Source of the DNA: an uncultured Clostridia bacterium
GTDB lineage: Bacteria; Bacillota; Clostridia; Christensenellales; Aristaeellaceae
Direction: 5' to 3'
Length of the DNA stretch: 64,000 bases
Assembly: GCA_934636105.1 (NCBI GenBank)
Contig: CAKTZR010000005.1
Location: forward strand, 1 to 64,000
Below the pieces are notes generated by a model, which was not told where the DNA came from, did not search any database, and saw only the letters and a list, made by a program, of their open reading frames with translations. The translations under genes and the position numbers were made by a program. This document shows, piece by piece, positions 30,084 through 39,152 of this stretch (position 1 is the stretch's first letter; each line of letters starts with the position of its first letter).

Positions 30084-32760
30084 TGCCGTCCCTCCTTTGC
30101 TTGTCCTTGGTCTTTTTGGCCTGCCGCTCAGATACAACAGGCTCAATAATGGTGCCGACCTTCTTGCCGTCCATATTGACATCCATTGGCGGCGCTTCAT
30201 CCCAGACGGCACGAGCAAGTTTCTTGTAGTCAATGGGTTCGCCGCCGGAACCGCCGCCTGTGCTGCTCTCAGGATTTCGATCCGTGAAGGTATCAGAGAC
30301 AGCTCCCGCCTTTGTTTCGACGGCAGTGTTCAACCGTCCAACCATATCATCGTTGATGTAGGTGGTGGTCATGTCGTCCTTGAGCGCCCGCATTGCGTCG
30401 GAAACATAATTGTCCTTGTCTTCCAGACCATCAGCCAAGCCCTCGACGCAGTATTTGCCCATCTGAGCAAAGACCTTCGACGGGCTGTGAATACCGAGCA
30501 GCGCCTTGAAGCCGGATACCAGTGTTGCGCCGAAACCGGCAATCTTTTTGCCGATCCACTCGGTCAACGAGCTGATGCCCTTCCAAAGACCCTGAACGAT
30601 GTTCTTGCCAAGGTCGATGAAGCTGTTGACGATACTGCTCGCGCCACCCTTTAGGGCATTGAGAACGGAGGTCATCGCGTTCTTTGCGAGGTTGACTGCG
30701 CCGGAGATGCCGCTGGACAGCTTGGAAATGATGGCAGAACCAATGTTGACCCAGCTAAAGGCTTGCAGCGTATCAACGATAGCGGAGATGATCTTCGGGA
30801 GGTTTTGGATGATGGTCGGGATGGATTGAATCAATCCTTTGACCAGCATGACGATCAGTTCAACGCCAGCCTTGAGAATCTTCGGCGCGTTGTCGTTGAT
30901 GACGTTCGCGATGTTGGAAACGATGGTCGGGACGTTCTGAACGATGGTGGGGATGCTGTCAATCAGCCCCTTCGCGAGAGATTTTGCGAGGGAGATTGCG
31001 CCATCTACGATCTTTCCGGCGTTTTCGCGGATAGAGCCTGTCAGCTTGACGACCGCTTCCAGACCCACCTTGAGCAGCTCAGAGAAATTATTCTCGATGA
31101 ACTTTCCGAGGCTGGACATGATTTTGACGGCGGCGGTTGCCAGTTTCGGGAGTGCCGAGGCGATGCTGTCAACGATCTTCGGAACGATCTTCTGTGCGGA
31201 GGTCGCCAGACTGGGGAAAGCCTGAGTCAGGCCGGAAATGAGGGATTGAATGAGCTTTGTGCCCGCCTGTAAGAGCTGCGGCGCGGTGTATACGATTGCC
31301 TCAACCGTCTTTACGATGCAATCCTTGCCGGACTGGATGAGTTGAGGCACGGAAGAAGCAAAGCCAGAGATCAGTTCAGCAATGAGGTTGATGCCCGTTG
31401 TGGCGAGCATCGGAAGCGACGATAGAACGCCCTGAATGAGCGTAGAAACGATTCCTGCGGCCGCCTGAGCAATCGTCCCGGCGTTCTGTTGGATGCCCTG
31501 AATAAACGCCTGAATGAGCTGTACAGACAGGTTGATGATGGTGGGGACTGCTTCGGAGATTTTCGCAACCGTCTGAGCAATGACCGTTCCGGCGGCGGCG
31601 ACTCCACCCGCCAGACCGCCAGTAGAAACGGCGTTGCTCAGCTCCTCGATCATCTTCGTCGCGGTCTGTGTTGCATCGCGTAGAGGATCGCGGAGGTTGT
31701 CATATATTGCAATTCCCAAACCTTCCATGCCCGACTTGAGGATAGTGATGTCACCTTCGAGGTTGTCGAGCTGCGTTTGGGCTTGTCCGGCTGCTGAACC
31801 TAGGCCGCCAAATTCAGAGTTTGCTTCCGCAAGAGCTTTTTTCCATTCTCCACACGTCTTTGTGTCCGCCTTGAGCATATTGTCGAACGCGGACATGCCA
31901 TACATGGAGAAAATCGTATTTTCAACCGCTGCACGCTGTTGTTCTGTCATTCCAGCCATAGCGGTGCCGAGGTCATTTACAACGTCATTCAGGTCGCGTG
32001 CTTTTCCGCTTTGGTCATAGCACGAAACACCCAACTTGTCGAGTTGTTTCTTTGCATCGCCGGACGCTGTATACAGGTCTACCATCAGGCGATTATATGC
32101 AGTTGAAGCCTCACTTCCCGTGATGTTTGCCTTTGCAAGACGTAGCAGGGACAGAGTGGACGAATCAACCGTTTGACCGTATTTAGATGCAGCAGCGGCA
32201 GAACCACTAACCGCTTCACCCAAACCAGCAACCGATGTATTTGCAAGCGTAGCGCCTTTTGCAAAAAGATTTGCATAATGCGTAGCTTCGGTCGCAGGTG
32301 CAGAGAATCCGGAAAGAGCACCAGTAACGTATGTTGCCGCATCTGCCATATTCATGGCACCAGCAGAAGCCAGATTCAGAACAGGCTCGATCGTGTCAAG
32401 CTGCTGTTCTACGCTTTGGCCTGCCATTGCAAGAATATTAAATCCCTGTGCAGCCTCAGTTGCAGTAAATTTGGTTGTTGCGCCGAGTTCTTTTGATTTT
32501 GCAGCAATTTCAGGAATTTGGCTTAGAGTTTTTCCCATTGAAGCCGCAACCTGTGACATTGCTGTGTCAAAGCTCATTCCCGTTTTAACCGAGAACGCGC
32601 CCAGCGTAGAGAGCGCGCCCGAAACGGCGGTTACGCCTGCAACAGCGGCCTTGCCGAGAGCGGCAAAGCCGGAAGAAGCCATATTTCCGAGGGCGGAAAG
32701 CCCCTTCGAGAATTGGGTTGTATCGAGTTTTGTATCAATGAGAATAGAGCCGTCGGACAT
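30076..32760 (-). CDS. Tape measure protein
   Basis: An 894-residue protein that sets tail length. The N-terminal ~330 residues match the TP901-type core (TGMSFDTAMSQVAASMGKTL, KELGATTKFTATEAAQGFNI). The middle consists of long hydrophobic helices with ~40-residue periodic repeats (SIPTIIQNLPKIISAIVDTL, LPMLATTGINLIAELISGFA). A C-terminal segment GIHSPSKVFAQMGKYCVEGL is a common end motif. The gene's length predicts a moderately long, non-contractile tail. Confidence 0.93.
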   Translation of the reverse strand: MSDGSILIDTKLDTTQFSKGLSALGNMASSGFAALGKAAVAGVTAVSGALSTLGAFSVKTGMSFDTAMSQVAASMGKTLSQIPEIAAKSKELGATTKFTATEAAQGFNILAMAGQSVEQQLDTIEPVLNLASAGAMNMADAATYVTGALSGFSAPATEATHYANLFAKGATLANTSVAGLGEAVSGSAAAASKYGQTVDSSTLSLLRLAKANITGSEASTAYNRLMVDLYTASGDAKKQLDKLGVSCYDQSGKARDLNDVVNDLGTAMAGMTEQQRAAVENTIFSMYGMSAFDNMLKADTKTCGEWKKALAEANSEFGGLGSAAGQAQTQLDNLEGDITILKSGMEGLGIAIYDNLRDPLRDATQTATKMIEELSNAVSTGGLAGGVAAAGTVIAQTVAKISEAVPTIINLSVQLIQAFIQGIQQNAGTIAQAAAGIVSTLIQGVLSSLPMLATTGINLIAELISGFASSVPQLIQSGKDCIVKTVEAIVYTAPQLLQAGTKLIQSLISGLTQAFPSLATSAQKIVPKIVDSIASALPKLATAAVKIMSSLGKFIENNFSELLKVGLEAVVKLTGSIRENAGKIVDGAISLAKSLAKGLIDSIPTIVQNVPTIVSNIANVINDNAPKILKAGVELIVMLVKGLIQSIPTIIQNLPKIISAIVDTLQAFSWVNIGSAIISKLSSGISGAVNLAKNAMTSVLNALKGGASSIVNSFIDLGKNIVQGLWKGISSLTEWIGKKIAGFGATLVSGFKALLGIHSPSKVFAQMGKYCVEGLADGLEDKDNYVSDAMRALKDDMTTTYINDDMVGRLNTAVETKAGAVSDTFTDRNPESSTGGGSGGEPIDYKKLARAVWDEAPPMDVNMDGKKVGTIIEPVVSERQAKKTKDKQRRDGNA

Positions 32761-32811
32761 ACGATTCCACCTTCCTTGTGATGAATCGCACGGCTCAACG
32801 GCTCAATGTGC

Positions 32812-32988
32812 TTAGATTTTTACTTGTTTTCCGTCCTTGATGATGATCTCAAAGACTTTTTTGCACCCGCGTGTACATTTCACGAACACGCCTGTGCAGT
32901 TCGCGGTGTTGTCTGCAACAACCGTCTTTGCGCCGCAGTACGGACAGGTTATCCAGTTGCGTTCAATGGGCGGTTTTTTGATGCTCAT
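32812..32988 (-). CDS. Small zinc-finger phage protein
   Basis: A 58-residue protein starting MSIKKPPIERNWITCPYCGA; its ATG overlaps the stop of the Gp15 gene (ATGA). Cys pairs CPYC and C..GC (near residues 15-18 and 38-42) form a zinc ribbon like that of Mu Com. The position, between tail-assembly chaperone and tape measure, is where phages often carry such a protein. Confidence 0.75.
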   Translation of the reverse strand: MSIKKPPIERNWITCPYCGAKTVVADNTANCTGVFVKCTRGCKKVFEIIIKDGKQVKI

Positions 32989-33626
32989 TTCATCATTCCT
33001 CCAAACAAAGCGCCCGCCAAGCTCTGCTTTTCCTCAATAGTTTTCGTATCTCGGAGCGCATACTGCGCTTGAAGTCTGGCAAGGCGCTGTTTTTCGGTTT
33101 TGTTCTTGATAGAAGAAATATCGACCGAACGCCAGCCCATGATTTTTACAATCAGATTGCTGTCGTTCAGCGCCGCGAACATAGCGGAGAACTTCCACCA
33201 ATGGAGAAAATCGACATCTTGAAGATCAACGCCGTATTGGGCAAGGAAAGCGGCATAGATAAGCGGTGCATCAATGTCAAAGTCGTAAATACGGCGTTGA
33301 ATACCGATGTTGCTTCTCCTGCCTGCGTTTTGCGTTCTTTGCTCAACGGTTTCTCTGGTCTGTCTGCTGCACGAATAGAACCAAACAATCGCGTCGATTG
33401 CATCGCTGGTCGCCTGAGCGTCAGACAGAATAGCCTTGAGGCTTTCCGGGGAGAAAAACAGCTCAAAGGCGATGCGGCCTTTCATATTGTCCTGCTCTTT
33501 GCTTTGCATGAGCTGTTCAAAGAGAATGGCTGTGCGAAAATCCGCATTTATAGAGATATCCCTCCCGGCTACCTCAACGGTTGTCGGGAGGGGATCAATC
33601 AAGATGTTGCAGAACGTATCACGCAT
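32985..33626 (-). CDS. Bacteriophage Gp15-family protein (tail assembly chaperone partner)
   Basis: A 213-residue protein recognisable as Gp15-like by ILIDPLPTTVEVAGRDISIN at the N terminus and DAPLIYAAFLAQYGVDLQDV and LHWWKFSAMFAALNDSN later. The family occurs just before the tape measure gene and is likely the second tail-assembly chaperone, holding the tape measure during tail building. Confidence 0.82.
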   Translation of the reverse strand: MRDTFCNILIDPLPTTVEVAGRDISINADFRTAILFEQLMQSKEQDNMKGRIAFELFFSPESLKAILSDAQATSDAIDAIVWFYSCSRQTRETVEQRTQNAGRRSNIGIQRRIYDFDIDAPLIYAAFLAQYGVDLQDVDFLHWWKFSAMFAALNDSNLIVKIMGWRSVDISSIKNKTEKQRLARLQAQYALRDTKTIEEKQSLAGALFGGMMK

Positions 33627-34039
33627 CAGTTACTTTTCTTTGCCTGCGCTCGACGCTGCGCACGGTTGGGGCTGAACTGCATGATGTAATCGCTGATACG
33701 ATTGTTGATCTCATCCGTCTGCTTTTTCTGGTCTGCAATGAACTTGAGGAAATCCTCATAGACTTCGAGCATTGTCGTGGAGTTATTCACGTCGCCGAAA
33801 ATCTTCTGAGACGTTCCTTCTCCAAAGATATCATTGAAAAGATTTCGGAAGATTTGGCAGTATGCCCGGACGCGGGCAGACGCTTTCCCTGTGACGGGGA
33901 GGGCTTTTTCGGCCTCGCCCATCTTGTCAAAAGCGTCTTCATAACGCTCCATCGTATCAACATCATGGATGTCGAGCTTCAGCTCAATACCGTTGATCTT
34001 CCAAACGGTGTAGTCCTGTTGCGTCTTATTCTGGCTCAT
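33626..34039 (-). CDS. Tail assembly chaperone-like protein
   Basis: A 137-residue protein with start at 34039 (MSQNKTQQDYTVWKINGIEL), preceded by AAGGAG. Helical and charged, it ends in a basic tail (NRAQRRAQAKKSN). It lies between the major tail protein and the Gp15-family gene, the usual place of the first tail chaperone. I looked for a slippery site joining it to the next frame but the overlap is a single base and none was clear. Confidence 0.75.
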   Translation of the reverse strand: MSQNKTQQDYTVWKINGIELKLDIHDVDTMERYEDAFDKMGEAEKALPVTGKASARVRAYCQIFRNLFNDIFGEGTSQKIFGDVNNSTTMLEVYEDFLKFIADQKKQTDEINNRISDYIMQFSPNRAQRRAQAKKSN

Positions 34040-34076
34040 AGGCTCATGTTCTCCTTTTTTGTACCGCAGTCGGTCA

Positions 34077-34328
34077 TCATCCGACGATGCAGATGTTCTT
34101 GATCTTGTCGTAAGCGTCGATGTACATCTCATGCTTATCGCCGTTGTAGGTGACTTCAAACATGAGATTGTCCGGCGTAGGAGCGGCAAGGATGGCCTTG
34201 TGGTTCTGCAACGTCTTGCATTGCCAGACCACGAAAACATCCGTCCACTCGATAGGTTTCTTGTGATGATCGGCAAGGAAAGAAGCCACTTGCTTCTTTG
34301 CCTCCACCATGAAATCATAAGTTGTCAT
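34077..34328 (-). CDS. Small phage protein, DUF6275-like
   Basis: An 83-residue protein (MTTYDFMVEAKKQVASFLAD, ending NICIVG) with ATGGAGG upstream. It resembles a short family found between major tail protein and chaperone in clostridial siphoviruses. Function is unknown; WQCKTLQNHKAILA suggests a compact alpha/beta fold. Confidence 0.7.
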   Translation of the reverse strand: MTTYDFMVEAKKQVASFLADHHKKPIEWTDVFVVWQCKTLQNHKAILAAPTPDNLMFEVTYNGDKHEMYIDAYDKIKNICIVG

Positions 34329-34347
34329 GCTGATCCTCCATCATTGG

Positions 34348-34842
34348 TCAGCCGGAAGACTTCGGCGTAAAGGTTTTCTGGCTGAGATCGAACGTGCCCT
34401 GCTGGACATCGCCAACGGCGCGGAAATTGCCCGTATAAACGAGCGCATCGGTGCCGTCGCCCTTTCCGTCCGGGATGATGGCATAACGGCGCTTGAAGGC
34501 CGGATACGCGCCAGTAGAGGCGGTTTCATAGGTGTTGACAGACACAATGTCCACCTGAGCATCGGTGCCGCGCAGTTCCTCGTCCGTCACCTTGCAAATC
34601 TTGGCGATGACGGGGTTGTTGGTGTAGGTGTCCAAGCTGTACGCAATGGACGGAGCATAGCCCACAACGTCGGTGCGTTCGGTGCTTTCGTTGATGTACT
34701 GGCGGCTGTACTCCTTCGGGTTTTTGGATTCACTCAGAGAGGTGAAGCCCTCTCCCATGAGGTTGAAAGCCGGAGAATCGGAAGTGCCCGTATCCATGAA
34801 GGACAGGTATTCCGAGCGGCTGACGAGCTTGGATTCGCTCAT
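34348..34842 (-). CDS. Major tail tube protein
   Basis: A 164-residue protein beginning MSESKLVSRSEYLSFMDTGT. The ATG at 34842 is preferred to the one at 34848 because AAAGGAG is then 9 bases away. Beta-rich, with GAYPAFKRRYAIIPDGKGDG and TFDLSQKTFTP near the end, features of major tail proteins. The position before the chaperone and after head-tail completion genes supports this. Confidence 0.82.
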   Translation of the reverse strand: MSESKLVSRSEYLSFMDTGTSDSPAFNLMGEGFTSLSESKNPKEYSRQYINESTERTDVVGYAPSIAYSLDTYTNNPVIAKICKVTDEELRGTDAQVDIVSVNTYETASTGAYPAFKRRYAIIPDGKGDGTDALVYTGNFRAVGDVQQGTFDLSQKTFTPKSSG

Positions 34843-34844
34843 AC

Positions 34845-35264
34845 TCATGCACTCCTTTGCTTGTATTGGAGCCGGAAAACGGCTTGATAGTCGGCTGAAC
34901 CATCTTCATAAATCCCTGCGACAGATGGCAAGGTGGTCATGTCGATGGCCGTTGCGGTGCGATTCTGCCCGATGTCGGGCAATGCCGTACTTCTGAGGTA
35001 GGCTTCAAGCTGCTGAAAGTAGCCGGATGCCTGAACGTGCTTTGCGGTGTCCGCTGCGGGAAAGCGGATATAAACAGCGAACGGAAACGCGCCGATGAAT
35101 GATCCATCGACGTATTTCCGCTCAATTACTGTCCCGGAAAGCTGCTGCAAAACCATCGAGAAGGTAGTCGGCTTCTTTGTCATTTCTTCAAGCCGGATCG
35201 CGCACGGCTTTTCGTTCCATGCGTTGATATGATCCAGAATGGCTTTGACAATGGTTTCGTCCAT
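34845..35264 (-). CDS. Tail completion / minor capsid protein
   Basis: A 139-residue protein (MDETIVKAILDHINAWNEKP). The segment YVDGSFIGAFPFAVYIRFPA and the C-terminal DYQAVFRLQYKQR are typical of the tail terminator of this type of phage, which caps the tail tube and joins it to the connector. It is followed within 3 bases by the major tail gene. Confidence 0.72.
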   Translation of the reverse strand: MDETIVKAILDHINAWNEKPCAIRLEEMTKKPTTFSMVLQQLSGTVIERKYVDGSFIGAFPFAVYIRFPAADTAKHVQASGYFQQLEAYLRSTALPDIGQNRTATAIDMTTLPSVAGIYEDGSADYQAVFRLQYKQRSA

Positions 35265-35267
35265 CGC

Positions 35268-35624
35268 TTACTCCTTGATGATCTTTTCAGCGCCGGAAAT
35301 CCAGTTTTTTTGATGAACGGCTTTTCCCTTCTCAAACCACTGGGCTGACGCTTGCGGGTGTTTGTCCCGGTTGTGCTTATAGGATAGGACGTAATACTGA
35401 CGACGGGCATACGGTGTATTGTAGACGACCTGCCCGCTGCCGAGCTTGGTTGCAAGCGTGGGGGACTTGGACAATATGCCGTCGCGGAACGGGACAAAGG
35501 GATCGCAGTCTTTTATGACTGCATTATCGACGTACTTTTGCGCCTCGATAAAACGGGGGCTGAATCTTTGAAAGACCTTGGAAACGTCCATCTCAAGCCG
35601 GACGGTTACGGGAGAATTGCTCAT
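35268..35624 (-). CDS. Minor capsid protein (head-tail joining)
   Basis: A 118-residue protein (MSNSPVTVRLEMDVSKVFQR). PFVPFRDGILSKSP, GQVVYNTPYARRQYYVLSYK and HPQASAQWFEKGKAVHQKNW match the Minor_capsid_2 family of Gram-positive phages. It belongs to the head-tail interface set at 34845-36452. Confidence 0.78.
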   Translation of the reverse strand: MSNSPVTVRLEMDVSKVFQRFSPRFIEAQKYVDNAVIKDCDPFVPFRDGILSKSPTLATKLGSGQVVYNTPYARRQYYVLSYKHNRDKHPQASAQWFEKGKAVHQKNWISGAEKIIKE

Positions 35625-36031
35625 TCAGCCTCAACCTTCCAGTGCCACAAGCACTTCCGTCCCATTTCAAACCGTGCGGTGCGGGTGATTCTGAAAAGAT
35701 TTTCGCCTTGAGGCAAGGCTTCATCTTGGCAGGCACCAGCATAAAGAAAATCAAGACCCTGTGCGTTCAGAGTCCAAGATTGCTTCTTCTCCTCAATGGG
35801 GAGTTTCTGCCATTCGTCATAGGGCACGAATGTCTTTGATGCGGTTGAAACGTCATCGAAGAAGTGAAAGCGGGTTGAATCGGATGGAGTGCCGTTCGCG
35901 GAGACTCCACGCGAAAGGTGTAGATGAACGAAAGAAAGGACGGTCGGGGAATATTGAGCATTCCCCGACGCATCTTCTCCAAGGTAATTGTAGATCGTGA
36001 CGGTGTGCGGACAAACTCGCTTACTTGCCAA
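35621..36031 (-). CDS. Minor capsid protein (head-tail connector), TTG start
   Basis: A 136-residue protein (MASKRVCPHTVTIYNYLGED). The start codon is TTG at 36031, with GAAGGAGGGAG 5 bases away, and it overlaps the end of the previous gene by 11 bases. RFHFFDDVSTASKTFVPYDE and LDFLYAGACQDEALPQGENL fit the Minor_capsid_1-like family of stopper proteins. Confidence 0.75.
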   Translation of the reverse strand: MASKRVCPHTVTIYNYLGEDASGNAQYSPTVLSFVHLHLSRGVSANGTPSDSTRFHFFDDVSTASKTFVPYDEWQKLPIEEKKQSWTLNAQGLDFLYAGACQDEALPQGENLFRITRTARFEMGRKCLWHWKVEAE

Positions 36032-36452
36032 AAAGCTCCCTCCTTCGACGTTCCGCTGTCTCTGCGTATGCCCAGCGGCACATGAGGCCGAGGGTTCGGA
36101 GAATGGAGAGCGTCAGGGGTGAAACGGGGATGTTGCCGAGTGTGACTTCTGCCTGTTGCGCTGAGCTGGTCTTCGACTCATTGACGCTGTAATCGTCAAG
36201 AGATTCGTTCAAGACCTTGCTGCTTTCAGCGTTCCCGGTCACGGCCTCAATGCCTCCCTGTTTCCAGATGTATTCGATTTCGTAGGCGGTTGCTTTCGCG
36301 AGCGCCGTCTTGTCTGTCTGATCCGTAATCGGTCGATAGACAAGGGAATCAATGACATCTGATGCAGTCTCAGCCAGCCGCGGAAAATCATCGTCAGGCA
36401 CGGGCGTTCCGTGGAAGGTGTCGTCGTAAAACTCCTTCGTGACGTATGCCAT
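36021..36452 (-). CDS. Head-tail connector / adaptor protein
   Basis: A 143-residue, mostly helical protein (MAYVTKEFYDDTFHGTPVPD). It resembles the gp6/gp15 adaptor type, with DDDFPRLAETASDVIDSLVY near the start and a basic tail (RWAYAETAERRRRELF). It is first of the four head-tail interface genes after the capsid region. Confidence 0.75.
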   Translation of the reverse strand: MAYVTKEFYDDTFHGTPVPDDDFPRLAETASDVIDSLVYRPITDQTDKTALAKATAYEIEYIWKQGGIEAVTGNAESSKVLNESLDDYSVNESKTSSAQQAEVTLGNIPVSPLTLSILRTLGLMCRWAYAETAERRRRELFGK

Positions 36453-36472
36453 ATAGCATCCCCTCCTGTGCC

Positions 36473-36847
36473 TTACTTGACGGTTTTTCCGCGTGTTGCC
36501 GTTTTAAGCGGTTTTTCGCCCTTCTGATCGTCCGTTTCTTCGGGTGTAGATTCTTTCATGGACGAACCGTGAAGCGATTCCTGCGCCGTAAGAGAGCTTC
36601 TGAGCACGGAAAGCTCGTCGGTAAGGGCTTCAACCTCCTGATTTGCCGCTTGGAGAGCCTTTTCAAGCTCGGCTTCACGGATTTTAAGAGCCTGATTCTC
36701 GGTCATCGCCTGACTGTAAGTCATGGCTTTCTGCGGCGTAATCTCGCGCCCGGATTCGTCAATGACGGAGTACCCCTGTTTGAGGTACCCCGCCACTTCG
36801 GAATCTTCGACGACAAGTTCACGCCCGCCTCGTCTGATGCGGGTCAT
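36473..36847 (-). CDS. Coiled-coil protein following the major capsid gene
   Basis: A 124-residue protein (MTRIRRGGRELVVEDSEVAG). The N terminus looks like a small folded domain (AGYLKQGYSVIDESGREITP); then there is a heptad-rich helix (AELEKALQAANQEVEALTDE) and a charged tail. Such genes commonly sit between capsid and connector and may be a head fibre or decoration protein. Not assigned with confidence. Confidence 0.65.
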   Translation of the reverse strand: MTRIRRGGRELVVEDSEVAGYLKQGYSVIDESGREITPQKAMTYSQAMTENQALKIREAELEKALQAANQEVEALTDELSVLRSSLTAQESLHGSSMKESTPEETDDQKGEKPLKTATRGKTVK

Positions 36848-36865
36848 AATTCGTTCCTCCTGTCA

Positions 36866-38062
36866 TCAGGTGTGAGCGGTGACGGTGTTGTTGCCAGCCG
36901 CATAAACGCGGCCGTCAGCATCGGTGGCGAGCATGGTCATCTTCTGACCGTTGGCGACAGTGATCTCAGATTCGCCGTCCCATTCAGTCCACGCGGTGTT
37001 CATCGGGGCGACCTCGCCATAGCCCAGCGCGTCCGGCGCAGTAGAGCCGGAGGCATAGAAGAAGCGGGTGCCATCCTTGCGGGCTGCGCCGACCGGGGCG
37101 GTGACGGTGATCTTCGCCTTGCCCGTCGCAGAGCCAGCCGCAGAAACAAACGTGAGGGCTTCGTTGCCGAGTCCGGCGACGACGAAATCAAGGCCGTACT
37201 GCTTGTTGGGCAGAATGAAAACGTCCTCCATGCTTTCCTCAAAGTATTCCCACTTGCCCTGAGAGCCAGCGGACGGCGGGTCGAGCTGGGCGAAGTCGTA
37301 GACTTCCGGCGTGATGCAGCAGGACGGATGAATGAGGATCATCTGAATCTGGTGCGCCGCCGCGCCGACCTTTGCGCCAACAGTGAAGTCATAGGAGGAC
37401 TTCATGCAGTCAGTCGGGACGACTTCGACCTTGACGTTATCGAGGTTCGCGATGGCTCGCTGGACAGATGCCGGAGCGGTACCCTGAACGTTCAGATTGC
37501 GGTAGAAAGCCGCCGCGCCCTTGAGAATAACGTCAACATAGGTGGTGACGTAGAGGATTCGACCAGCTTCCGGGACGTTGTGCTCGGTCGCCATGATGCT
37601 CAGCAGGTCGAAATACTGAAGAATGTTCTGCGTGGTGAGAACGCCCGTGAGCGGAACACGACCAGTTTCGAGATAGTCGTTGTACAGGGTGCTGACCAGA
37701 TACTTGTCCTTTTCCGGGAACTTTTCGTTCTGGTTCATGGTACGGGTGATGTTCTGGATGCTGAGAACCTGATTGGTTTCGTCGATGTCACGCGGATGAA
37801 TGAAATCATTCCAAGCGCGATGGTTGCGCAGGGTCAGCGGAGTCCACTTGTTGGCGTGACGCTGAACCTTGTCAATCAGGCTGTTGCGGGAACCATCGAC
37901 GCGGCCAGTGACGGAGATGGACGGAACTTCGATGGTGTGAGCGGAAGCCCAGCGGTAATCGCCCTCCTGAACGCGGGCGAAAAGTGCGCCGAAGTGCTGC
38001 GTATGCTCATATTCCTGAGACAGCGCGGCGCAGTATTCAGTTGCGTAGTTGGTAGACGGCAT
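36866..38062 (-). CDS. Major capsid protein
   Basis: A 398-residue protein directly after the scaffold gene. The N-terminal MPSTNYATEYCAALSQEYEH and the core (NDFIHPRDIDETNQVLSIQN, LLSIMATEHNVPEAGRILYV, QMILIHPSCCITPEVYDFAQ) fit an HK97-fold major capsid. The last ~100 residues form an extra beta domain with GSATGKAKITVTAPVGAA, probably surface exposed. AAGGAG lies before the start. Confidence 0.87.
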   Translation of the reverse strand: MPSTNYATEYCAALSQEYEHTQHFGALFARVQEGDYRWASAHTIEVPSISVTGRVDGSRNSLIDKVQRHANKWTPLTLRNHRAWNDFIHPRDIDETNQVLSIQNITRTMNQNEKFPEKDKYLVSTLYNDYLETGRVPLTGVLTTQNILQYFDLLSIMATEHNVPEAGRILYVTTYVDVILKGAAAFYRNLNVQGTAPASVQRAIANLDNVKVEVVPTDCMKSSYDFTVGAKVGAAAHQIQMILIHPSCCITPEVYDFAQLDPPSAGSQGKWEYFEESMEDVFILPNKQYGLDFVVAGLGNEALTFVSAAGSATGKAKITVTAPVGAARKDGTRFFYASGSTAPDALGYGEVAPMNTAWTEWDGESEITVANGQKMTMLATDADGRVYAAGNNTVTAHT

Positions 38063-38075
38063 TAAGCATTACTCC

Positions 38076-38720
38076 TTAATTCTTGTCGGTGGGAGTAGCA
38101 CGGACAGCGGCGAAATGGAAGTTGAACGGGTTCGTCTTGCCGTTGCCGCCGTTCCCCGTGCCGGTTCCTGTGGTGAATTTGGGCGGTCTCGGCGGCTGGT
38201 TGCCGCTGTTGTCCGCGCCGTTGTCGTCGGGATTGTCATTATCCTTGGGCTTGAAGGCTGCCGGATCATCCTTTTCGAGCTGGGCGAGATAGCCATCAGA
38301 GCCGACGAACTTTCCATCCTTGAACTCATAGCCCTTGCTCTTGAAATCGGCGATGGCCGCCTTTTTCGCCAGCGTAGACGCAAACGGAACCTCAGCGAAG
38401 AAGGATTCGACCGCATGGTCAACCGCTTGGTCGTTGAGCTTCTTCTGAAGGGCTTCGGTGTCGGTCTTGTACTTGGCGTTGAGATCGTCGAGCTGCTTCG
38501 TAAGGTCGTCATTGCCCTTGACCTTGCCCTGCAAGTCCTTGATGTCCTTGTCGCGCTGGGTGATCTGTTCTTTCAGACCCGCGATTTCGGTATCACGCGC
38601 CTTGATGGTTTCGATGGCCTGATTTCCGGCGTTGACGGCCTTGCCGTACTCAGTCATAATGGCGTTGAGCTGTTCATCGGTGATGCCCGGAATGGTGGTT
38701 TTGACAAACTCTCTGTTCAT
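38076..38720 (-). CDS. Scaffold protein (GP20-like minor structural)
   Basis: A 214-residue protein (MNREFVKTTIPGITDEQLNA) with a long coiled coil (KARDTEIAGLKEQITQRDKD to DTEALQKKLNDQAVDH), then a folded stretch (FFAEVPFASTLAKKAAIADF) and a Gly/Pro/Asn-rich tail. This is the classic pattern of the scaffold that guides capsid assembly and is usually located immediately before the major capsid gene, as here. Confidence 0.85.
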   Translation of the reverse strand: MNREFVKTTIPGITDEQLNAIMTEYGKAVNAGNQAIETIKARDTEIAGLKEQITQRDKDIKDLQGKVKGNDDLTKQLDDLNAKYKTDTEALQKKLNDQAVDHAVESFFAEVPFASTLAKKAAIADFKSKGYEFKDGKFVGSDGYLAQLEKDDPAAFKPKDNDNPDDNGADNSGNQPPRPPKFTTGTGTGNGGNGKTNPFNFHFAAVRATPTDKN

Positions 38721-38812
38721 GGTGAAACTCCTTTCGATTACGCATCTTTTACGGCTTGCCAGCCGGATTCGAGCGCCGTTCTTTTACGCCTGCAACGCCA
38801 AAGGCGATATAC

Positions 38813-38840
38813 AAAAGCCGCCATGTTGCAGGCGGCTTTT
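38813..38840. terminator. Terminator before the scaffold/capsid genes
   Basis: AAAAGCCGCC (38813-38822) pairs with GGCGGCTTTT (38831-38840), a symmetric stem that would work on both strands. It lies between the metallopeptidase-like gene and the scaffold gene, so full late transcription must pass it or restart after it. Confidence 0.7.
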
Positions 38841-38849
38841 GGTTTCGGG

Positions 38850-39152
38850 TTACTCTTGTTCCTGAGAGAACATCTCAGGGTTGTTGACGATGAGGGCATA
38901 GAGCTGATGCGCCAAGCCATCGACAAGCCGTTCATCATGATTCGTATACCCCAACGAATAAAGCATCGCGTGGATGCACTCGTGAAGAAGCGAAATCCTC
39001 ATCTGCTGTTGGTGTGTCTGAAAGATTGTAATGATTTGTTCATCCTCGCAGACCGCAGCGGCGTTGTTGGGGCTGAGCGCTGATGCACTGTCCGGCACAA
39101 TGGTGACGGCGTAATCGAGAGCGCCGATTTTGACGTTTTCTGGAATAATCAT
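38850..39152 (-). CDS. Small zinc-peptidase-like protein (HExxH)
   Basis: A 100-residue protein with start at 39152 (MIIPENVKIGALDYAV). The motif LLHECIHAML is a canonical HExxH zinc site, as in ImmA/IrrE-type and SprT-like proteins, followed by a DERLVDGLAHQLYAL helix that could give the third ligand. Located between MuF-like capsid protein and scaffold, it could cleave a repressor or a structural protein. Which one cannot be told. Confidence 0.75.
   Translation of the reverse strand: MIIPENVKIGALDYAVTIVPDSASALSPNNAAAVCEDEQIITIFQTHQQQMRISLLHECIHAMLYSLGYTNHDERLVDGLAHQLYALIVNNPEMFSQEQE

Noticed and set aside
36446..38065. 539-residue plus-strand frame opposite the capsid genes
   Set aside because: Shadow of the major capsid protein and the coiled-coil gene, with no ribosome site.
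38738..38811. 28-residue minus-strand frame between metallopeptidase-like and scaffold genes
   Set aside because: No ribosome site and its start lies in the terminator stem.
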